Assembly (NCBI GenBank): GCA_035652535.1
Contig: DASRDP010000058.1
Span: 1-64,000, forward strand
Direction of reading: 5' to 3'
Source: Chloroflexota bacterium
GTDB taxonomy: Bacteria; Chloroflexota; UBA6077; SHYK01
Length of the DNA stretch: 64,000 bases
Shown: piece by piece, positions 9,209-17,723 of the stretch
Layout: the number at the start of each line of letters is the position of its first letter
Numbering within the stretch: the stretch's first letter is position 1
Notes under the pieces: model-generated
Seen by the model: the letters and a program-made list of their open reading frames with translations, nothing else
The model's database searches: none
What the model was told of the DNA's origin: nothing
Translations under genes and position numbers: made by a program

Positions 9209-9702
9209 GGGCAAGAGCGATCGTCCTGCGGCACGGCGCCGTCATCATCGACGCGCCGGAGCCGCGAAGAGGCCGCGCGACCCCGCTCGCCGGCGTCCGA
9301 TGGCGCGGGAGGAGCGCCGTCGGCCTGGTCGGCACGTTCGTGCTCTTCGCCTCCGTCTGGGGATGCAGCGGGGCGCGCTCAGGTCCGCCTTCGGGGGCAG
9401 GGGACAGCGTCCCGGCAAGCGGTGCATCGTCAGGAGCGGCTCCCGTTTCCAGCCGCATATCGCCGGAGCCGAGCGCCATCGCAGAACCGGCGGCTCGCTG
9501 GCATGTCGCCGCTGCGGTCGTGGCGTCGCACGTCGCAGACCAGATGCGCGCGCGCGACCTCCGCGACGGCGAGGGCGCCGCGCGAGCGGAAGCGGCCATC
9601 CGCGCCGCGTGTCAGTCCCTGTCGGGAACCCTATCGGTTGGGTCTGCCGAAGAACAGGTAGTGCGCGGAGCGTGCGAGCAAGCAGGCGCCGCCATCCCGT
9701 GA
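9199..9702 (+). CDS. Putative small lipoprotein of unknown function
   Basis: An open frame of 167 codons starting at GTG 9199, ten bases inside the end of the preceding gene. A hydrophobic segment (about residues 50-62, GLVGTFVLFASVWG) ends in a lipobox-like VWGC, followed by a Ser/Gly/Pro-rich linker and an Ala-rich helical part containing two further Cys residues. That layout suggests a lipoprotein, but the N-terminal region before the hydrophobic segment is unusually long, so the true start may be further in. No family recognised. Codon use is like the neighbours. It could be a chance frame. Confidence 0.4.
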   Translation: MGLRARAIVLRHGAVIIDAPEPRRGRATPLAGVRWRGRSAVGLVGTFVLFASVWGCSGARSGPPSGAGDSVPASGASSGAAPVSSRISPEPSAIAEPAARWHVAAAVVASHVADQMRARDLRDGEGAARAEAAIRAACQSLSGTLSVGSAEEQVVRGACEQAGAAIP

Positions 9703-9741
9703 CGCAGGCGACCACGCCGGCTGCGCACGATCTGTGGGATT

Positions 9742-9749
9742 GGTATCAT
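9742..9749 (+). promoter_or_regulatory. Candidate extended -10 promoter element
   Basis: TGGTATCAT matches the extended -10 pattern TGnTATAAT with one change in the hexamer (TATCAT, 9744-9749). No -35 is evident, as is common for extended -10 promoters. It lies about 40 bases upstream of the hydratase start at 9789. Confidence 0.4.
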
Positions 9750-9788
9750 CGCTGCGCTTGACCGCCACCACATTCTGAGGAGGTCTCC

Positions 9789-10787
9789 ATGATCGTCGAC
9801 ATCCACGGGCATACGAACGCGCCGCCCTCGCTCTACGCCTACAAGGCCCAGCTCCTTTCCAGCCGCGGGGCGCATGGCAAAGGGAACGCGGGGATCACCG
9901 AAGAGTCGATGGCCAACTCTGTAAAGAACCACCTTGCGAACAACCTGGACAAAGTTGGCACCGACATCCAATTTCTGTCGCCCCGACCCTTCCAGCTGAT
10001 GCATTCCGAGAAGCCGGACAAGATTGTCCACTGGTGGGTCCAGGCGAACAACGACGCCATCGCCATGAGCGTCAAGCTGGCGCCGGACCGCTATCGCGGC
10101 GTGGCGGGTCTGCCGCAGTGCGCGGGTTCACCGATCTCGGACACGTTCGAAGAGATCGACCGATGCGTCAACGACCTGGGGTTCGTCGGGATCATGATCA
10201 ACCCGGACCCCTATGAGGCGGACGGGCATCACGCGCCGGGGATGGGTGATGAGTACTGGTATCCGCTCTACGAGAAGATGGTCCAGCTCGACATCCCAGC
10301 CCTCATCCACTCGGCCGCGTGCAAAGACCCCTGGGACACCTACTCGAACTACTTCATCGCGACGGAGACGCGGTGCATCATCTCGATGGTGTCGAGCGGG
10401 GTGTTCGACAAGTTCCCCAACTTGAAGATCATCGTCGCCCACGGCGGCGGGGCCGTCCCCTACCAGGTGGGACGGTATCGAGCGTTCTTCGGCCGGCACT
10501 TCGAGACCAGCGGCGGCTTCGACGCTCAATTGAAGAAGTTTTATTTCGACACGGTCCTCTACAACCAGGAGGCGCTCGACCTGTTGTTCCGCATCGTGGG
10601 GAGCGACCGCTGCATGTTCGGCACCGAGAATCCGGGCACCGGCTCGTACCGCGATCCCACGTCCGGAAAGATGCTGGACGACCTCAAGCCAGTGATCGAG
10701 AGCATTCCGACCATCGCAGAGAAAGACAAGAAGAACGTCTTCGAAGACGTGGCCAAGAAGGTGTTCCCTCGAGCCAAGCTGCCGTAG
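9789..10787 (+). CDS. Amidohydrolase-superfamily protein, LigJ (4-oxalomesaconate hydratase)-like
   Basis: A 332-residue TIM-barrel protein. The opening MIVDIHGHTNAPPS carries the metal-binding HxH, followed by His in ALIHSA, the metal His of IIVAHGGGAVPYQVGRYR, and FGTENPG near residue 280. The combination of GFVGIMINPDP, WYPLYEKMVQLDIPALIH and a Glu rather than Asp in the FGTE motif resembles LigJ, which hydrates 4-oxalomesaconate in the protocatechuate/gallate 4,5-cleavage pathway, more than it resembles ACMSD decarboxylases. Ribosome-binding site GGAGG lies just before ATG 9789. A ring-cleavage-like protein upstream and a dihydroxyphthalate-decarboxylase-like protein downstream support a role in aromatic breakdown. 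Substrate is inferred, not shown. Confidence 0.82.
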   Translation: MIVDIHGHTNAPPSLYAYKAQLLSSRGAHGKGNAGITEESMANSVKNHLANNLDKVGTDIQFLSPRPFQLMHSEKPDKIVHWWVQANNDAIAMSVKLAPDRYRGVAGLPQCAGSPISDTFEEIDRCVNDLGFVGIMINPDPYEADGHHAPGMGDEYWYPLYEKMVQLDIPALIHSAACKDPWDTYSNYFIATETRCIISMVSSGVFDKFPNLKIIVAHGGGAVPYQVGRYRAFFGRHFETSGGFDAQLKKFYFDTVLYNQEALDLLFRIVGSDRCMFGTENPGTGSYRDPTSGKMLDDLKPVIESIPTIAEKDKKNVFEDVAKKVFPRAKLP

Positions 10788-10848
10788 ACACCGGAAGCAA
10801 TTGTCGATATCCTGAAACAGATCTTGAGAGGTTAGGAGGAGCCCGAAC

Positions 10849-11892
10849 GTGGAAGCCCGAATGTACATTGGGACCGAGCACGGCGTGGTGACGCTCAAGA
10901 GCACCGACGGGCACGCCTGGGACACCGAAAGCGAGGGCTTGCAGTCGTGGGCGGTTCCGTCGGTCGCGGTCGTGCCCGGTTCGCCGAACCGCGTCATCGC
11001 CGGTACCCGCGGCGACGGCGTGTGGGTGAGCGATGACTGCGGCAAGAGCTGGAAGAAGCCCTGCTACGGCAAGCGGGGCCCGGGCAAGGTTCGCGGCGTC
11101 GCCGTCGACGCGAAGAACCCGAACCGGATCTACGCCGGATGCGAGCCGATCGACATCTTCGTGAGCGAGGACCTCGGCGCAAGCTGGGATCGACTCGACT
11201 CGGTCTGGGACATCCCGTTCGTGGCAACCGTGCCCTATCCTGTCGCAACCGTGGAGCCTCACGTCCGTGACATCACCATCGATCCCAACGATCCGAGTGT
11301 GATCTACGCGGCGCTCCAGGTCGGCTACATCCTGAAGAGCACGGACGGCGGCAAGACCTGGCGCCTGCTGAACAACAACTTCGATTGCGACGTGCATACG
11401 ATCGTCGTGGATCCGCAGCACTCGGACAACGTCTACATCGCCACCGGCGGCCACGACTCGCGCTCCGGGCGAGCGCCCGGCCGGGCGCTCTACGCGAGCG
11501 CCGATGGCGGAGAGACCTGGTCGACGACCGCGATGAACTTCACGCAGGAGTACTCGGTCCCGCTGACCATGGACCCACAGGACCCGCGAACCCTCTACGC
11601 GTCGTTGGCCCACGGCCAGCCGAACCAATGGCGACGACCCACCGGCGCCGAGTCCATCATCATTCGGTCGAAGGACGGCGGGCGGAGCTGGGATCGGCTC
11701 CAGCGCGGTCTGGAGGGCGCAGACCACGAGTTTGCGGAAGCGATCGTCATCGACAGCCAGGCGCCGAATTGCGTCTACGCCGTGCAGCGCAGCGGCGATC
11801 TGTACGCGAGCGACGACAAGGGCGAGTCCTGGTCGGCCGTCGACGTCCGCGTGCCCGGCGTCGCGAGCGCGGAGCTGGCCCGCTTCGCCTAG
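10849..11892 (+). CDS. Cytoplasmic Asp-box (BNR) beta-propeller protein
   Basis: A 347-residue protein built of repeats with Asp-box motifs S-x-D-x-G-x-(T/S)-W: SDDCGKSW, SEDLGASW, STDGGKTW, SADGGETW, SKDGGRSW and SDDKGESW, plus a degenerate first copy STDGHAW, consistent with a propeller of about seven blades. Each is preceded by a D-P-x-x-P-x-x-(I/V)-YA-type strand. Sialidases and YCF48-like assembly factors share this architecture, but no sialidase Arg triad or signal peptide is seen, so the protein is probably intracellular and the activity unknown. GTG 10849 has the ribosome-binding site AGGAGGA (10834-10840) eight bases upstream. It follows the hydratase gene by 61 bases and is closed by a strong hairpin at 11919. 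Confidence 0.78.
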   Translation: MEARMYIGTEHGVVTLKSTDGHAWDTESEGLQSWAVPSVAVVPGSPNRVIAGTRGDGVWVSDDCGKSWKKPCYGKRGPGKVRGVAVDAKNPNRIYAGCEPIDIFVSEDLGASWDRLDSVWDIPFVATVPYPVATVEPHVRDITIDPNDPSVIYAALQVGYILKSTDGGKTWRLLNNNFDCDVHTIVVDPQHSDNVYIATGGHDSRSGRAPGRALYASADGGETWSTTAMNFTQEYSVPLTMDPQDPRTLYASLAHGQPNQWRRPTGAESIIIRSKDGGRSWDRLQRGLEGADHEFAEAIVIDSQAPNCVYAVQRSGDLYASDDKGESWSAVDVRVPGVASAELARFA

Positions 11893-11918
11893 CATTCCTG
11901 CGATCCATTGACACTGCG

Positions 11919-11947
11919 CGGGGAGGGGCGGCGGCCGCCCCTCCCCG
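11919..11947 (+). terminator. Strong hairpin after the propeller gene, probable terminator
   Basis: A perfect 13-bp stem: CGGGGAGGGGCGG (11919-11931) and CCGCCCCTCCCCG (11935-11947) with a three-base loop, 27 bases after the stop. Only a short TTCC follows, so termination without a U-tract is an inference from the very stable stem and the position. Confidence 0.5.
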
Positions 11948-12027
11948 TTCCATACCCCGGGCGACGCGATCGCCCCGGTGGCGCGCGACCGTTCGCTTCG
12001 CCCGAGGACCACAATGGCGGGGGCAGG

Positions 12028-13020
12028 ATGGCCAACGTGCAGATCACCATGGCGCTCGGCAACTACGACCGCCACGTTCCCCTGTTCACCGGGGAGGTGC
12101 AGCCGGAGGGGATCGACCTTCACGCCTTCCCCATGACCATCGAGGAGATCTTCTGGCGCCAGGCGCGGTTCCTCGAGTTCGATGCCTCCGAGTTCGCGGG
12201 CGCCGCGTACATCGTCTTGAAGGCCCAGGGTGCGAGCCCGTTCACGGCGGTCCCGGTGTTTCCCTTACGCGCCTTTCGCCACAACGCGGTCTATGTCAAC
12301 GCGCACGCGGGCATCGCGGAGCCTGGTGACCTCAAGGGCAAGCGGATGGGCGCGCCCGAATACGAGATGACCGCGATGTGCTGGATCCGCGATTTTCTCG
12401 CTCGGGACTTCGGCGTGCAGCCCGCCGATATGGAGTGGTTCACGGGAGGACAGCAGAATCCCGGTCGGCGGCCACGCGTGGCCTTCGACCCGCCGCCGGG
12501 TGTCACGATTCACCCGCCCGCGCCGGACCGCACGCTCGACGAGATGCTGGAGCGCGGCGAGATCGATGCTCTCATGTCGGCCAGGCAGCCGCGGCCGTTC
12601 GCCGACGGTTCGCCGAACGTGCGCCGCCTCTTCCCGAGCTACCGCGAGGTCGAGCGCGACTACTTCCGCCGCACGCGGCTCTTCCCCATCATGCACATCC
12701 TCGCCATTCGCAACGACGTTGCGGAGCGGTACCCGTGGGTCCCGATGAACCTCTACGCGGCCATGGTGCGCGCGCGGGACCTCACCGTCGCTCGCCTTCG
12801 CGAGAGCCTGTCAAATGTCACGACGATCCCATCGGCCTTGGCGGCGATCGAGGACGACATCGCGCTCATGGGCGACGACTTCTGGGCGTATGGCGCCGAG
12901 CCGAATCGGCGGCACTACGGCCACCTCGCGCAGATCGTGTTCGAGCAGGGCATCGCGCCGCGGCACGTCGCCTACGAGGAGCTGTACGTTCCGGCGGCGT
13001 ACGACGAGTTCAAGATCTAG
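12028..13020 (+). CDS. 4,5-dihydroxyphthalate decarboxylase-like protein
   Basis: A 330-residue protein with the periplasmic-binding-protein fold but no signal peptide. The N-terminal pattern (ITMALGNYDRHVPL, then G-x-V-x-PEGIDL and EEIFWRQARFLEFDASE) is that of the Pht5 family, in which the enzyme removes one carboxylate from 4,5-dihydroxyphthalate to give protocatechuate. Later blocks DLKGKRMGAPEYEMTAMCWIR and RLFPSYREVERDYFRRT are also family-like. Many relatives with this annotation have unproven substrates. ATG 12028 fits the family N-terminus; upstream GGGGGCAGG may act as ribosome-binding site. Its location next to a LigJ-like hydratase and a ring-cleavage-like protein favours aromatic catabolism. 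Confidence 0.8.
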   Translation: MANVQITMALGNYDRHVPLFTGEVQPEGIDLHAFPMTIEEIFWRQARFLEFDASEFAGAAYIVLKAQGASPFTAVPVFPLRAFRHNAVYVNAHAGIAEPGDLKGKRMGAPEYEMTAMCWIRDFLARDFGVQPADMEWFTGGQQNPGRRPRVAFDPPPGVTIHPPAPDRTLDEMLERGEIDALMSARQPRPFADGSPNVRRLFPSYREVERDYFRRTRLFPIMHILAIRNDVAERYPWVPMNLYAAMVRARDLTVARLRESLSNVTTIPSALAAIEDDIALMGDDFWAYGAEPNRRHYGHLAQIVFEQGIAPRHVAYEELYVPAAYDEFKI

Positions 13021-13030
13021 AGCGCCATGA

Positions 13031-14725
13031 TCAATGGCTGTCGAAGATGGCCTGATATTCCGCGTGCTTGACCCGCGCGGCCTTCAGCTCTGCGTCTGTG
13101 GGATGGGCGGGATCTTTCGCTGGCGGGAAGGCGCCGAAGCGCATCAAGCACGCCATCAAGAGCAACCGCGCCTTCGTGGCGGTCAGGTTGCTGCCTGAGA
13201 TCGTCAGGTCGCGCTCCGCCGGTGGCGCGAACCCCTCCGCGTTTCCCCGACCGACGCGAACCACCGGCATCCCGCACGCGACCGCGCGGTTGAGCGCGGC
13301 CGTCACCGACTCGGTCATCCGCGCAAAGGGTGAGGTTCCCTCAGCGACGAACCCGGCCAGCGGCGCCGTCTGCAGGTTCTGCTCGATCCGGGCGAGGATG
13401 TCGACCTCATCCTCAGCGGCCACGGTCGGCCGCTGAGCGAGGAATCGCGCGGTCTTCTCGATCGTCACGAGGGGAATCGCCGTGGGCAGAAGCTCTCCCT
13501 CGGCGTTCTTGATCTCGACAGGAATCGATTCGATGCGGTCTGCCACCCGTCGCACGCCCGAGACCGAGCGCGGGAGCCGCGTGAGATTGACGGCCGACCG
13601 CCACGTGTGCAGGCGGACGGGACGAAAGGTGAGGACGGGCGGACCGGGCTGGCCGATACTTCCGATGATGCCGCCGTGCCCACCGGTCGCCACATAGCCG
13701 CCGGGCCGCGCATCACCCTTCTGGATCTCCCGCGCGGTAAAAATCTGCTCATCCTGAAGCGCCACCGCACCGACCACGTCGCGGCCGTCGTCGCCGACCC
13801 AGATGCGCGACAGGATGTAGTCCACTGAATCGAGCAGATTGTGGTCGCCGTCGGCAGATAGCGTGCCGTGGGGACGCTGGGCCGCGTTGCCCACGATCGG
13901 GACGGTCGTGTCGATGAGGAGGTTCAGCCAATAGATCGTCTCTTCGACCGACGGGCTCCCCTCCAGCCAAACGGCGCCCGCATAGCTGCCGGACGCGAGC
14001 GCTCGCTGGACCACGTTGGTGAGGCGAGCCAGGTTGACGCCGCTGGGCCCGCGGCCGAGATGCGGAGGCCGATACGCAAAGAAATCCTCGCCCGCGCGCT
14101 CCGGCGCGACGTCGCCGCTGCCGAAATCGGTTCGGAGGGTCTCTGCCAGCCCTTTGGTGTAGCCACCCGAGGGCGCGGCGCGAATGAAGTCGAACTCGGT
14201 CTTCCCGCCAAGGATGTCGGCCGTCCCCTCCTCGCCGATGCCCAGTCGGTCGATCTCTTCCACGATGCGCGATGCATCCGGATAAAACGGCTGGCGGGTG
14301 AGGTGCGCAGGCGCGCCCGGATATGCCCCGTCGCCCTCCCACGCCGAGCCGTCGGCCTGGCGCGCCATGTACGGGAGAAGGTAGAGGCCGTCATCCGGCT
14401 CAAGGGTGACCTCGTACACGGGCCTGTCGTCAGGACTTTGCCGCTCGTGATGGAATTGCCCGTGCTTGTCCACATAGCCGTCCGGCGGCGCGTACAGCTC
14501 AGCGGCGTCGGCCTCCAACGGATGGGCGCTGAACTGCTCGACGTACACCGTGACCGGCGTCGCCAGCCGCTGCGGTCGAAGGGCGTCAAACCGCATCGGC
14601 GACCCGTCCGGGTGGGTGCGGAGCGGTAGACCGTATTTCTTGCGGGCCTTGTTGCTGGTGATGAGGGGAGCGCTGTTCTGAATCGTCGCAGTCGGTCCAG
14701 AGAAGATTGCGATCCTGGGCTTCAC
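13031..14725 (-). CDS. Large asparaginase-fold protein with altered active site
   Basis: A 564-residue protein whose central and C-terminal parts match the L-asparaginase fold: SVEETIYWLNLL, VPIVGNAAQRP, LSADGDHNLLDSV and DEQIFTAREIQKGDA, then CGMPVVRVGRG near residue 500. The N-terminal GPTATI could hold the nucleophile-type Thr12, and Lys336 corresponds to the catalytic Lys. The Thr-Asp pair of the HGTDTMEET motif is replaced by Ser257-Pro258 (EGSPSVEET). About 200 extra residues separate the N-terminal strand from the next conserved block, so the protein is far longer than ordinary asparaginases (about 330). GTG 14725 has the strong site GGAGGTGAG (complement of 14731-14739). Divergent from the binding protein at 14917. 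Asparaginase activity should not be assumed. Confidence 0.72.
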   Translation of the reverse strand: MKPRIAIFSGPTATIQNSAPLITSNKARKKYGLPLRTHPDGSPMRFDALRPQRLATPVTVYVEQFSAHPLEADAAELYAPPDGYVDKHGQFHHERQSPDDRPVYEVTLEPDDGLYLLPYMARQADGSAWEGDGAYPGAPAHLTRQPFYPDASRIVEEIDRLGIGEEGTADILGGKTEFDFIRAAPSGGYTKGLAETLRTDFGSGDVAPERAGEDFFAYRPPHLGRGPSGVNLARLTNVVQRALASGSYAGAVWLEGSPSVEETIYWLNLLIDTTVPIVGNAAQRPHGTLSADGDHNLLDSVDYILSRIWVGDDGRDVVGAVALQDEQIFTAREIQKGDARPGGYVATGGHGGIIGSIGQPGPPVLTFRPVRLHTWRSAVNLTRLPRSVSGVRRVADRIESIPVEIKNAEGELLPTAIPLVTIEKTARFLAQRPTVAAEDEVDILARIEQNLQTAPLAGFVAEGTSPFARMTESVTAALNRAVACGMPVVRVGRGNAEGFAPPAERDLTISGSNLTATKARLLLMACLMRFGAFPPAKDPAHPTDAELKAARVKHAEYQAIFDSH

Positions 14726-14916
14726 GTTGGCTCACCTCCGGTCGCGCTCGAAAAACGATGCGGGTCGTCCGGACGTCGGGATCCGCGGCTCGGACCACGG
14801 ACGTCGCAGATGATACCTGGGAAGCGGCTGAACCTCGGCAAACCGGCGATCCCGTATGATGGCAGCGCAGCGCTCCCCAACTTCGGCGCTGTTGCCCACT
14901 CGATTCGGAGGTATCC

Positions 14917-15879
14917 ATGCTGACCATCCCACGCGTCATTCGTCAACCGGTCGTCATGCGGTCGCGGCTCATGCTCGAGGTAGCGTCGGAGCTGGTTGCG
15001 GCGGATGAGTGGACCGAGAAGCAGGTGCTGATCCATTTTCGTGCGCAGGGCGCAACCGAATGGCCGGTGCGATTCTTTGCGAGCGACGCGCCGAACTCCA
15101 TCGACGCCCTCCTGGCCAACGAAGCGGACGTGGCGATCTGCAATCCGGGGGGCGTGCTCGCGATGGCCGTCCGGGGGGCCGGTCCGTTCAAAGAGCCCGT
15201 TCCCCTTCGAGCGATCATGGTGCTCCCCCAGTTCGACCAGTTCGGATTCGCGGTGATGGAGCGCACCGGCTTGAAGTCCCTGGCGGACCTCCGCGATGCG
15301 CGTTATCCGCTGCGGCTCTCGCTCCGAGGCCAGCGCGACCATTCCGTTCACATGATCGCCAGCCAGGTCCTCGCCGTCTACGGCATCTCCTTCGACGATA
15401 TCGACCGGTGGGGTGGTCAGGTGCGGTACGACAGTGAGTTTCCGGATGGCCCAAATCGGATCGGAGCGGTCGAGCGCGGCGAGGTGGACGCCATCTTCGA
15501 CGAGGCGATGCCGATGTACGCGAACCGTGCCCTCGAGCTGGGGATGAGGTTCCTTCCCGTCGACGAGCCGCAGCTTCAGCAGCTGGAGCGGATGGGCCTC
15601 CAGCGAGTCGCCATCACGCGCGAAGAGTTCCCCGCTCTCAAAGAGGACGTGTGGACGGTCGATTTCAGCGGCTGGCCCGTGTTCACGCTGGCGAGCACCT
15701 CAGACCACATTGTGGAATCGTTTTGCGCGGCCCTGGAGGCGCGGAAGGACCGGATCCCGTGGTACGGCGAGGGACCCATGCGGCTCGACCTGATGTGCAA
15801 GAACACGCGGGAGGGCCCCCTCACCATTCCCCTGCACCCGGCGGCGGAGCGATTCTGGCGGAGCCGCGGGTATCTGTGA
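14917..15879 (+). CDS. TAXI/NMT1-like solute-binding-fold protein without signal peptide
   Basis: A 320-residue two-lobe binding-fold protein. Relevant blocks are NSIDALLANEADVAICNPGG, typical of TAXI/SsuA-like ligand-binding proteins, GLKSLADLRD, and GAVERGEVDAIFDEAMP. Exported family members carry a signal sequence; this one begins MLTIPRVIRQPVVMRS with none, so it is predicted to be cytoplasmic, either as an enzyme-like derivative (as in the dihydroxyphthalate decarboxylase group) or as a ligand sensor. ATG 14917 has GGAGG (14907-14911) upstream. It is divergent from the asparaginase-fold gene and no transporter membrane subunit is nearby. Function unknown. Confidence 0.68.
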   Translation: MLTIPRVIRQPVVMRSRLMLEVASELVAADEWTEKQVLIHFRAQGATEWPVRFFASDAPNSIDALLANEADVAICNPGGVLAMAVRGAGPFKEPVPLRAIMVLPQFDQFGFAVMERTGLKSLADLRDARYPLRLSLRGQRDHSVHMIASQVLAVYGISFDDIDRWGGQVRYDSEFPDGPNRIGAVERGEVDAIFDEAMPMYANRALELGMRFLPVDEPQLQQLERMGLQRVAITREEFPALKEDVWTVDFSGWPVFTLASTSDHIVESFCAALEARKDRIPWYGEGPMRLDLMCKNTREGPLTIPLHPAAERFWRSRGYL

Positions 15880-15924
15880 TCGATCCGGCCGTCGGCGAGC
15901 GCGCGGCTCGCAGCGGGGCCAGGA

Positions 15925-16689
15925 TCAGTGAACGGACAGGAGCACCGGGCCGAGCGTTCCCTCGGCCGTGCCGCACACATCGTACAGCGACACGGTGACG
16001 ACGTTGACGCCTATTTGAAAGAGACTGGTGAGGTCTTCGGGCTGGTCAGGACGATTGCTCTGGCAGTCCTCGTTGAATAAGTGCTCCCATGTCGCGGTGG
16101 TCTTGTCCGGGCGGGCGACACTGAGCGCGATGCGGTCGTCAACAGAGAAGGTTCCGGTGGGTGCAGGATCGCCCGAGATCGTGACCGTTCCGCCCTCGTA
16201 CACGATGTTGAAGGCCTGGGAATAGAATTGCTCGCCGCGCTGGGTGACCCGCTGCTGGATCGTCGGCGCGATCATGGTCACGGATGAGCGAATGGAGGGT
16301 TGCACGCGGAGCTTCCCCGTCGCGGCGGCGCCGGCGGCGGCGATGGTGATGGCGACGATGCTGAGGACGATCACCGTCCTTCGCCGGTCGTTCTGGCTCG
16401 GAGGCTTTGGCGGAGGCAGAGGTTTGGCGAGGTCCGGGTTTCGACTGAGCAGCTGGGTCCGTCGCTCCTGGAGCGCCTGGAGCTGCTCTCGCTTGGACAC
16501 CAACTCGGTGCCGGCGAGCGATGCGCGGAGATGCTTCAGCGACCGGTCGACGCTGGAAGTGGCCGCCCCGGCGACCTCCTGATCGCGTTGGAGGCCGGAG
16601 AGGATCGCAATCTCGTCCTCGAGGTGCCCGATCTGCCGCTGCACCTCGTCATACTCGCGGCGGTCCGGACTCTGGCGGAACAGTGGCAT
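15925..16689 (-). CDS. Single-pass membrane protein with coiled coil, unknown function
   Basis: Predicted 254 residues from ATG 16689. Residues 10-85 are charged and heptad-like (EYDEVQRQIGHLEDEIAIL, then KREQLQALQERRTQLL), followed by a Pro-rich spacer (LAKPLPPPKPP), one membrane segment at about 105-124 (TVIVLSIVAITIAAAGAAAT), and an extracytoplasmic C-terminal beta-rich domain of about 125 residues with a Cys pair (NEDCQSN, YDVCGTAEG) that may form a disulfide. The order implies a cytoplasmic N-terminal coiled coil and an exposed C-terminus. The frame is open for another 98 codons upstream but that part looks non-coding. A GTG nine bases upstream of the ATG is an alternative. No family recognised. 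Confidence 0.6.
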   Translation of the reverse strand: MPLFRQSPDRREYDEVQRQIGHLEDEIAILSGLQRDQEVAGAATSSVDRSLKHLRASLAGTELVSKREQLQALQERRTQLLSRNPDLAKPLPPPKPPSQNDRRRTVIVLSIVAITIAAAGAAATGKLRVQPSIRSSVTMIAPTIQQRVTQRGEQFYSQAFNIVYEGGTVTISGDPAPTGTFSVDDRIALSVARPDKTTATWEHLFNEDCQSNRPDQPEDLTSLFQIGVNVVTVSLYDVCGTAEGTLGPVLLSVH

Positions 16690-16928
16690 GAGCGTCACAA
16701 CTCCGTCGAAGCACTCGATCGCGTTGGCCGGCCTCGTCCCTATCCGGCTGAGGGTCAGTTTGTGGTTCTCGCGGTTCGCGCGGACACTGTAGACGGATTC
16801 CCGATCAAGGGTCAAGCGACCAACGCCAGGAACGCCAGTCGTTGGCCGACACTGTACGAGGAAGGCAGGCACCACCGGCGCCCTGAGAGGCGTTCGAGAT
16901 CGAACAGTGATCGCGGAGGATGACGGGG

Positions 16929-17594
16929 ATGGACCTCGCCGGCATCGAAGTGCTTGGATCCCTGGAGGAACGAGTTGCGCCACGCCACACGGCGCTTCTC
17001 ATCGTTGATATGCAGAACGACTACTGCTCGCCGGGCGGGGCAAGCGACCGAAATGGGCGCGACCTGTCGCAGATTGAGGCGATAGTGCCGTCGATGGCCC
17101 GGCTGATCGACTCGGCGCGACAAGCCACGGTTCCGATCTTCTTCACAAAGTACACGCTGGGGCCCGGCGGCGCTGGCCTCTCCGGGCCGGAGATTCTGCG
17201 GAGAGGGGCCAACTTCAAGGGAGTCGAGAGCACCATCAAGGGCACATGGGGACACGATCTCATCTCCGGGCTCCCGCACGACGTGGCGACAGACGTGGTC
17301 ATCGAAAAGCGACGCCTTTCGTCTTTTACGGGCACCGACCTCGACCTCCTCCTTTCCGCCCGCGGCGTCAAGACGATCGTGATCGGCGGCGTGGTCACGC
17401 AGGGATGTGTGGAATCCACCGCGCGGGACGCCGCCAACTACGACTACTACGTCGCGGTGGTCGAGGACTGCGTCGCGTCGACGGATCCCGAGGCCCATGC
17501 GACGGCGCTGCGGTCGATGGCGACGGTCCTTCGCTACCCGGAGGCCGTGACGACGAGCGACCGCATTCGGGCGATCTGGTCGTCGCGGCGATGA
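16929..17594 (+). CDS. Isochorismatase-family cysteine hydrolase
   Basis: A 221-residue alpha/beta hydrolase of the isochorismatase/nicotinamidase group with the triad Asp27 (LLIVDMQNDY), Lys127 (VIEKRRLSSF) and Cys160 (GGVVTQGCVESTARDA), the last preceded by the usual cis-peptide Val-Thr. Members hydrolyse amides, carbamates or vinyl ethers; the sequence resembles biuret or N-carbamoyl amidohydrolase types rather than EntB, but the substrate cannot be fixed. ATG 16929 is chosen because GGAGG (16915-16919) lies at normal distance; the in-frame ATG 16920 touches that site. It stands 129 bases before the FAH-family gene. Confidence 0.87.
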   Translation: MDLAGIEVLGSLEERVAPRHTALLIVDMQNDYCSPGGASDRNGRDLSQIEAIVPSMARLIDSARQATVPIFFTKYTLGPGGAGLSGPEILRRGANFKGVESTIKGTWGHDLISGLPHDVATDVVIEKRRLSSFTGTDLDLLLSARGVKTIVIGGVVTQGCVESTARDAANYDYYVAVVEDCVASTDPEAHATALRSMATVLRYPEAVTTSDRIRAIWSSRR

Positions 17595-17639
17595 ATACAG
17601 ACTCGCTCTGTTCCCCATCGCGCCGGGCGCCCATGCGAT

Positions 17640-17668
17640 TTGCGCTCCAGCCGTCAGCGGCGTACACT
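17640..17668 (+). promoter_or_regulatory. Weak candidate promoter for the FAH-family gene
   Basis: TTGCGC (17640-17645) and TACACT (17663-17668) with 17-base spacing, followed by a 55-base leader to ATG 17724. Both boxes are imperfect, so this is a tentative call. Confidence 0.3.
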
Positions 17669-17723
17669 GGCGAGCCGGTGGTGCTGAACCCCATGCGCCG
17701 AGATCGGCGCACCTGGAGGATGA

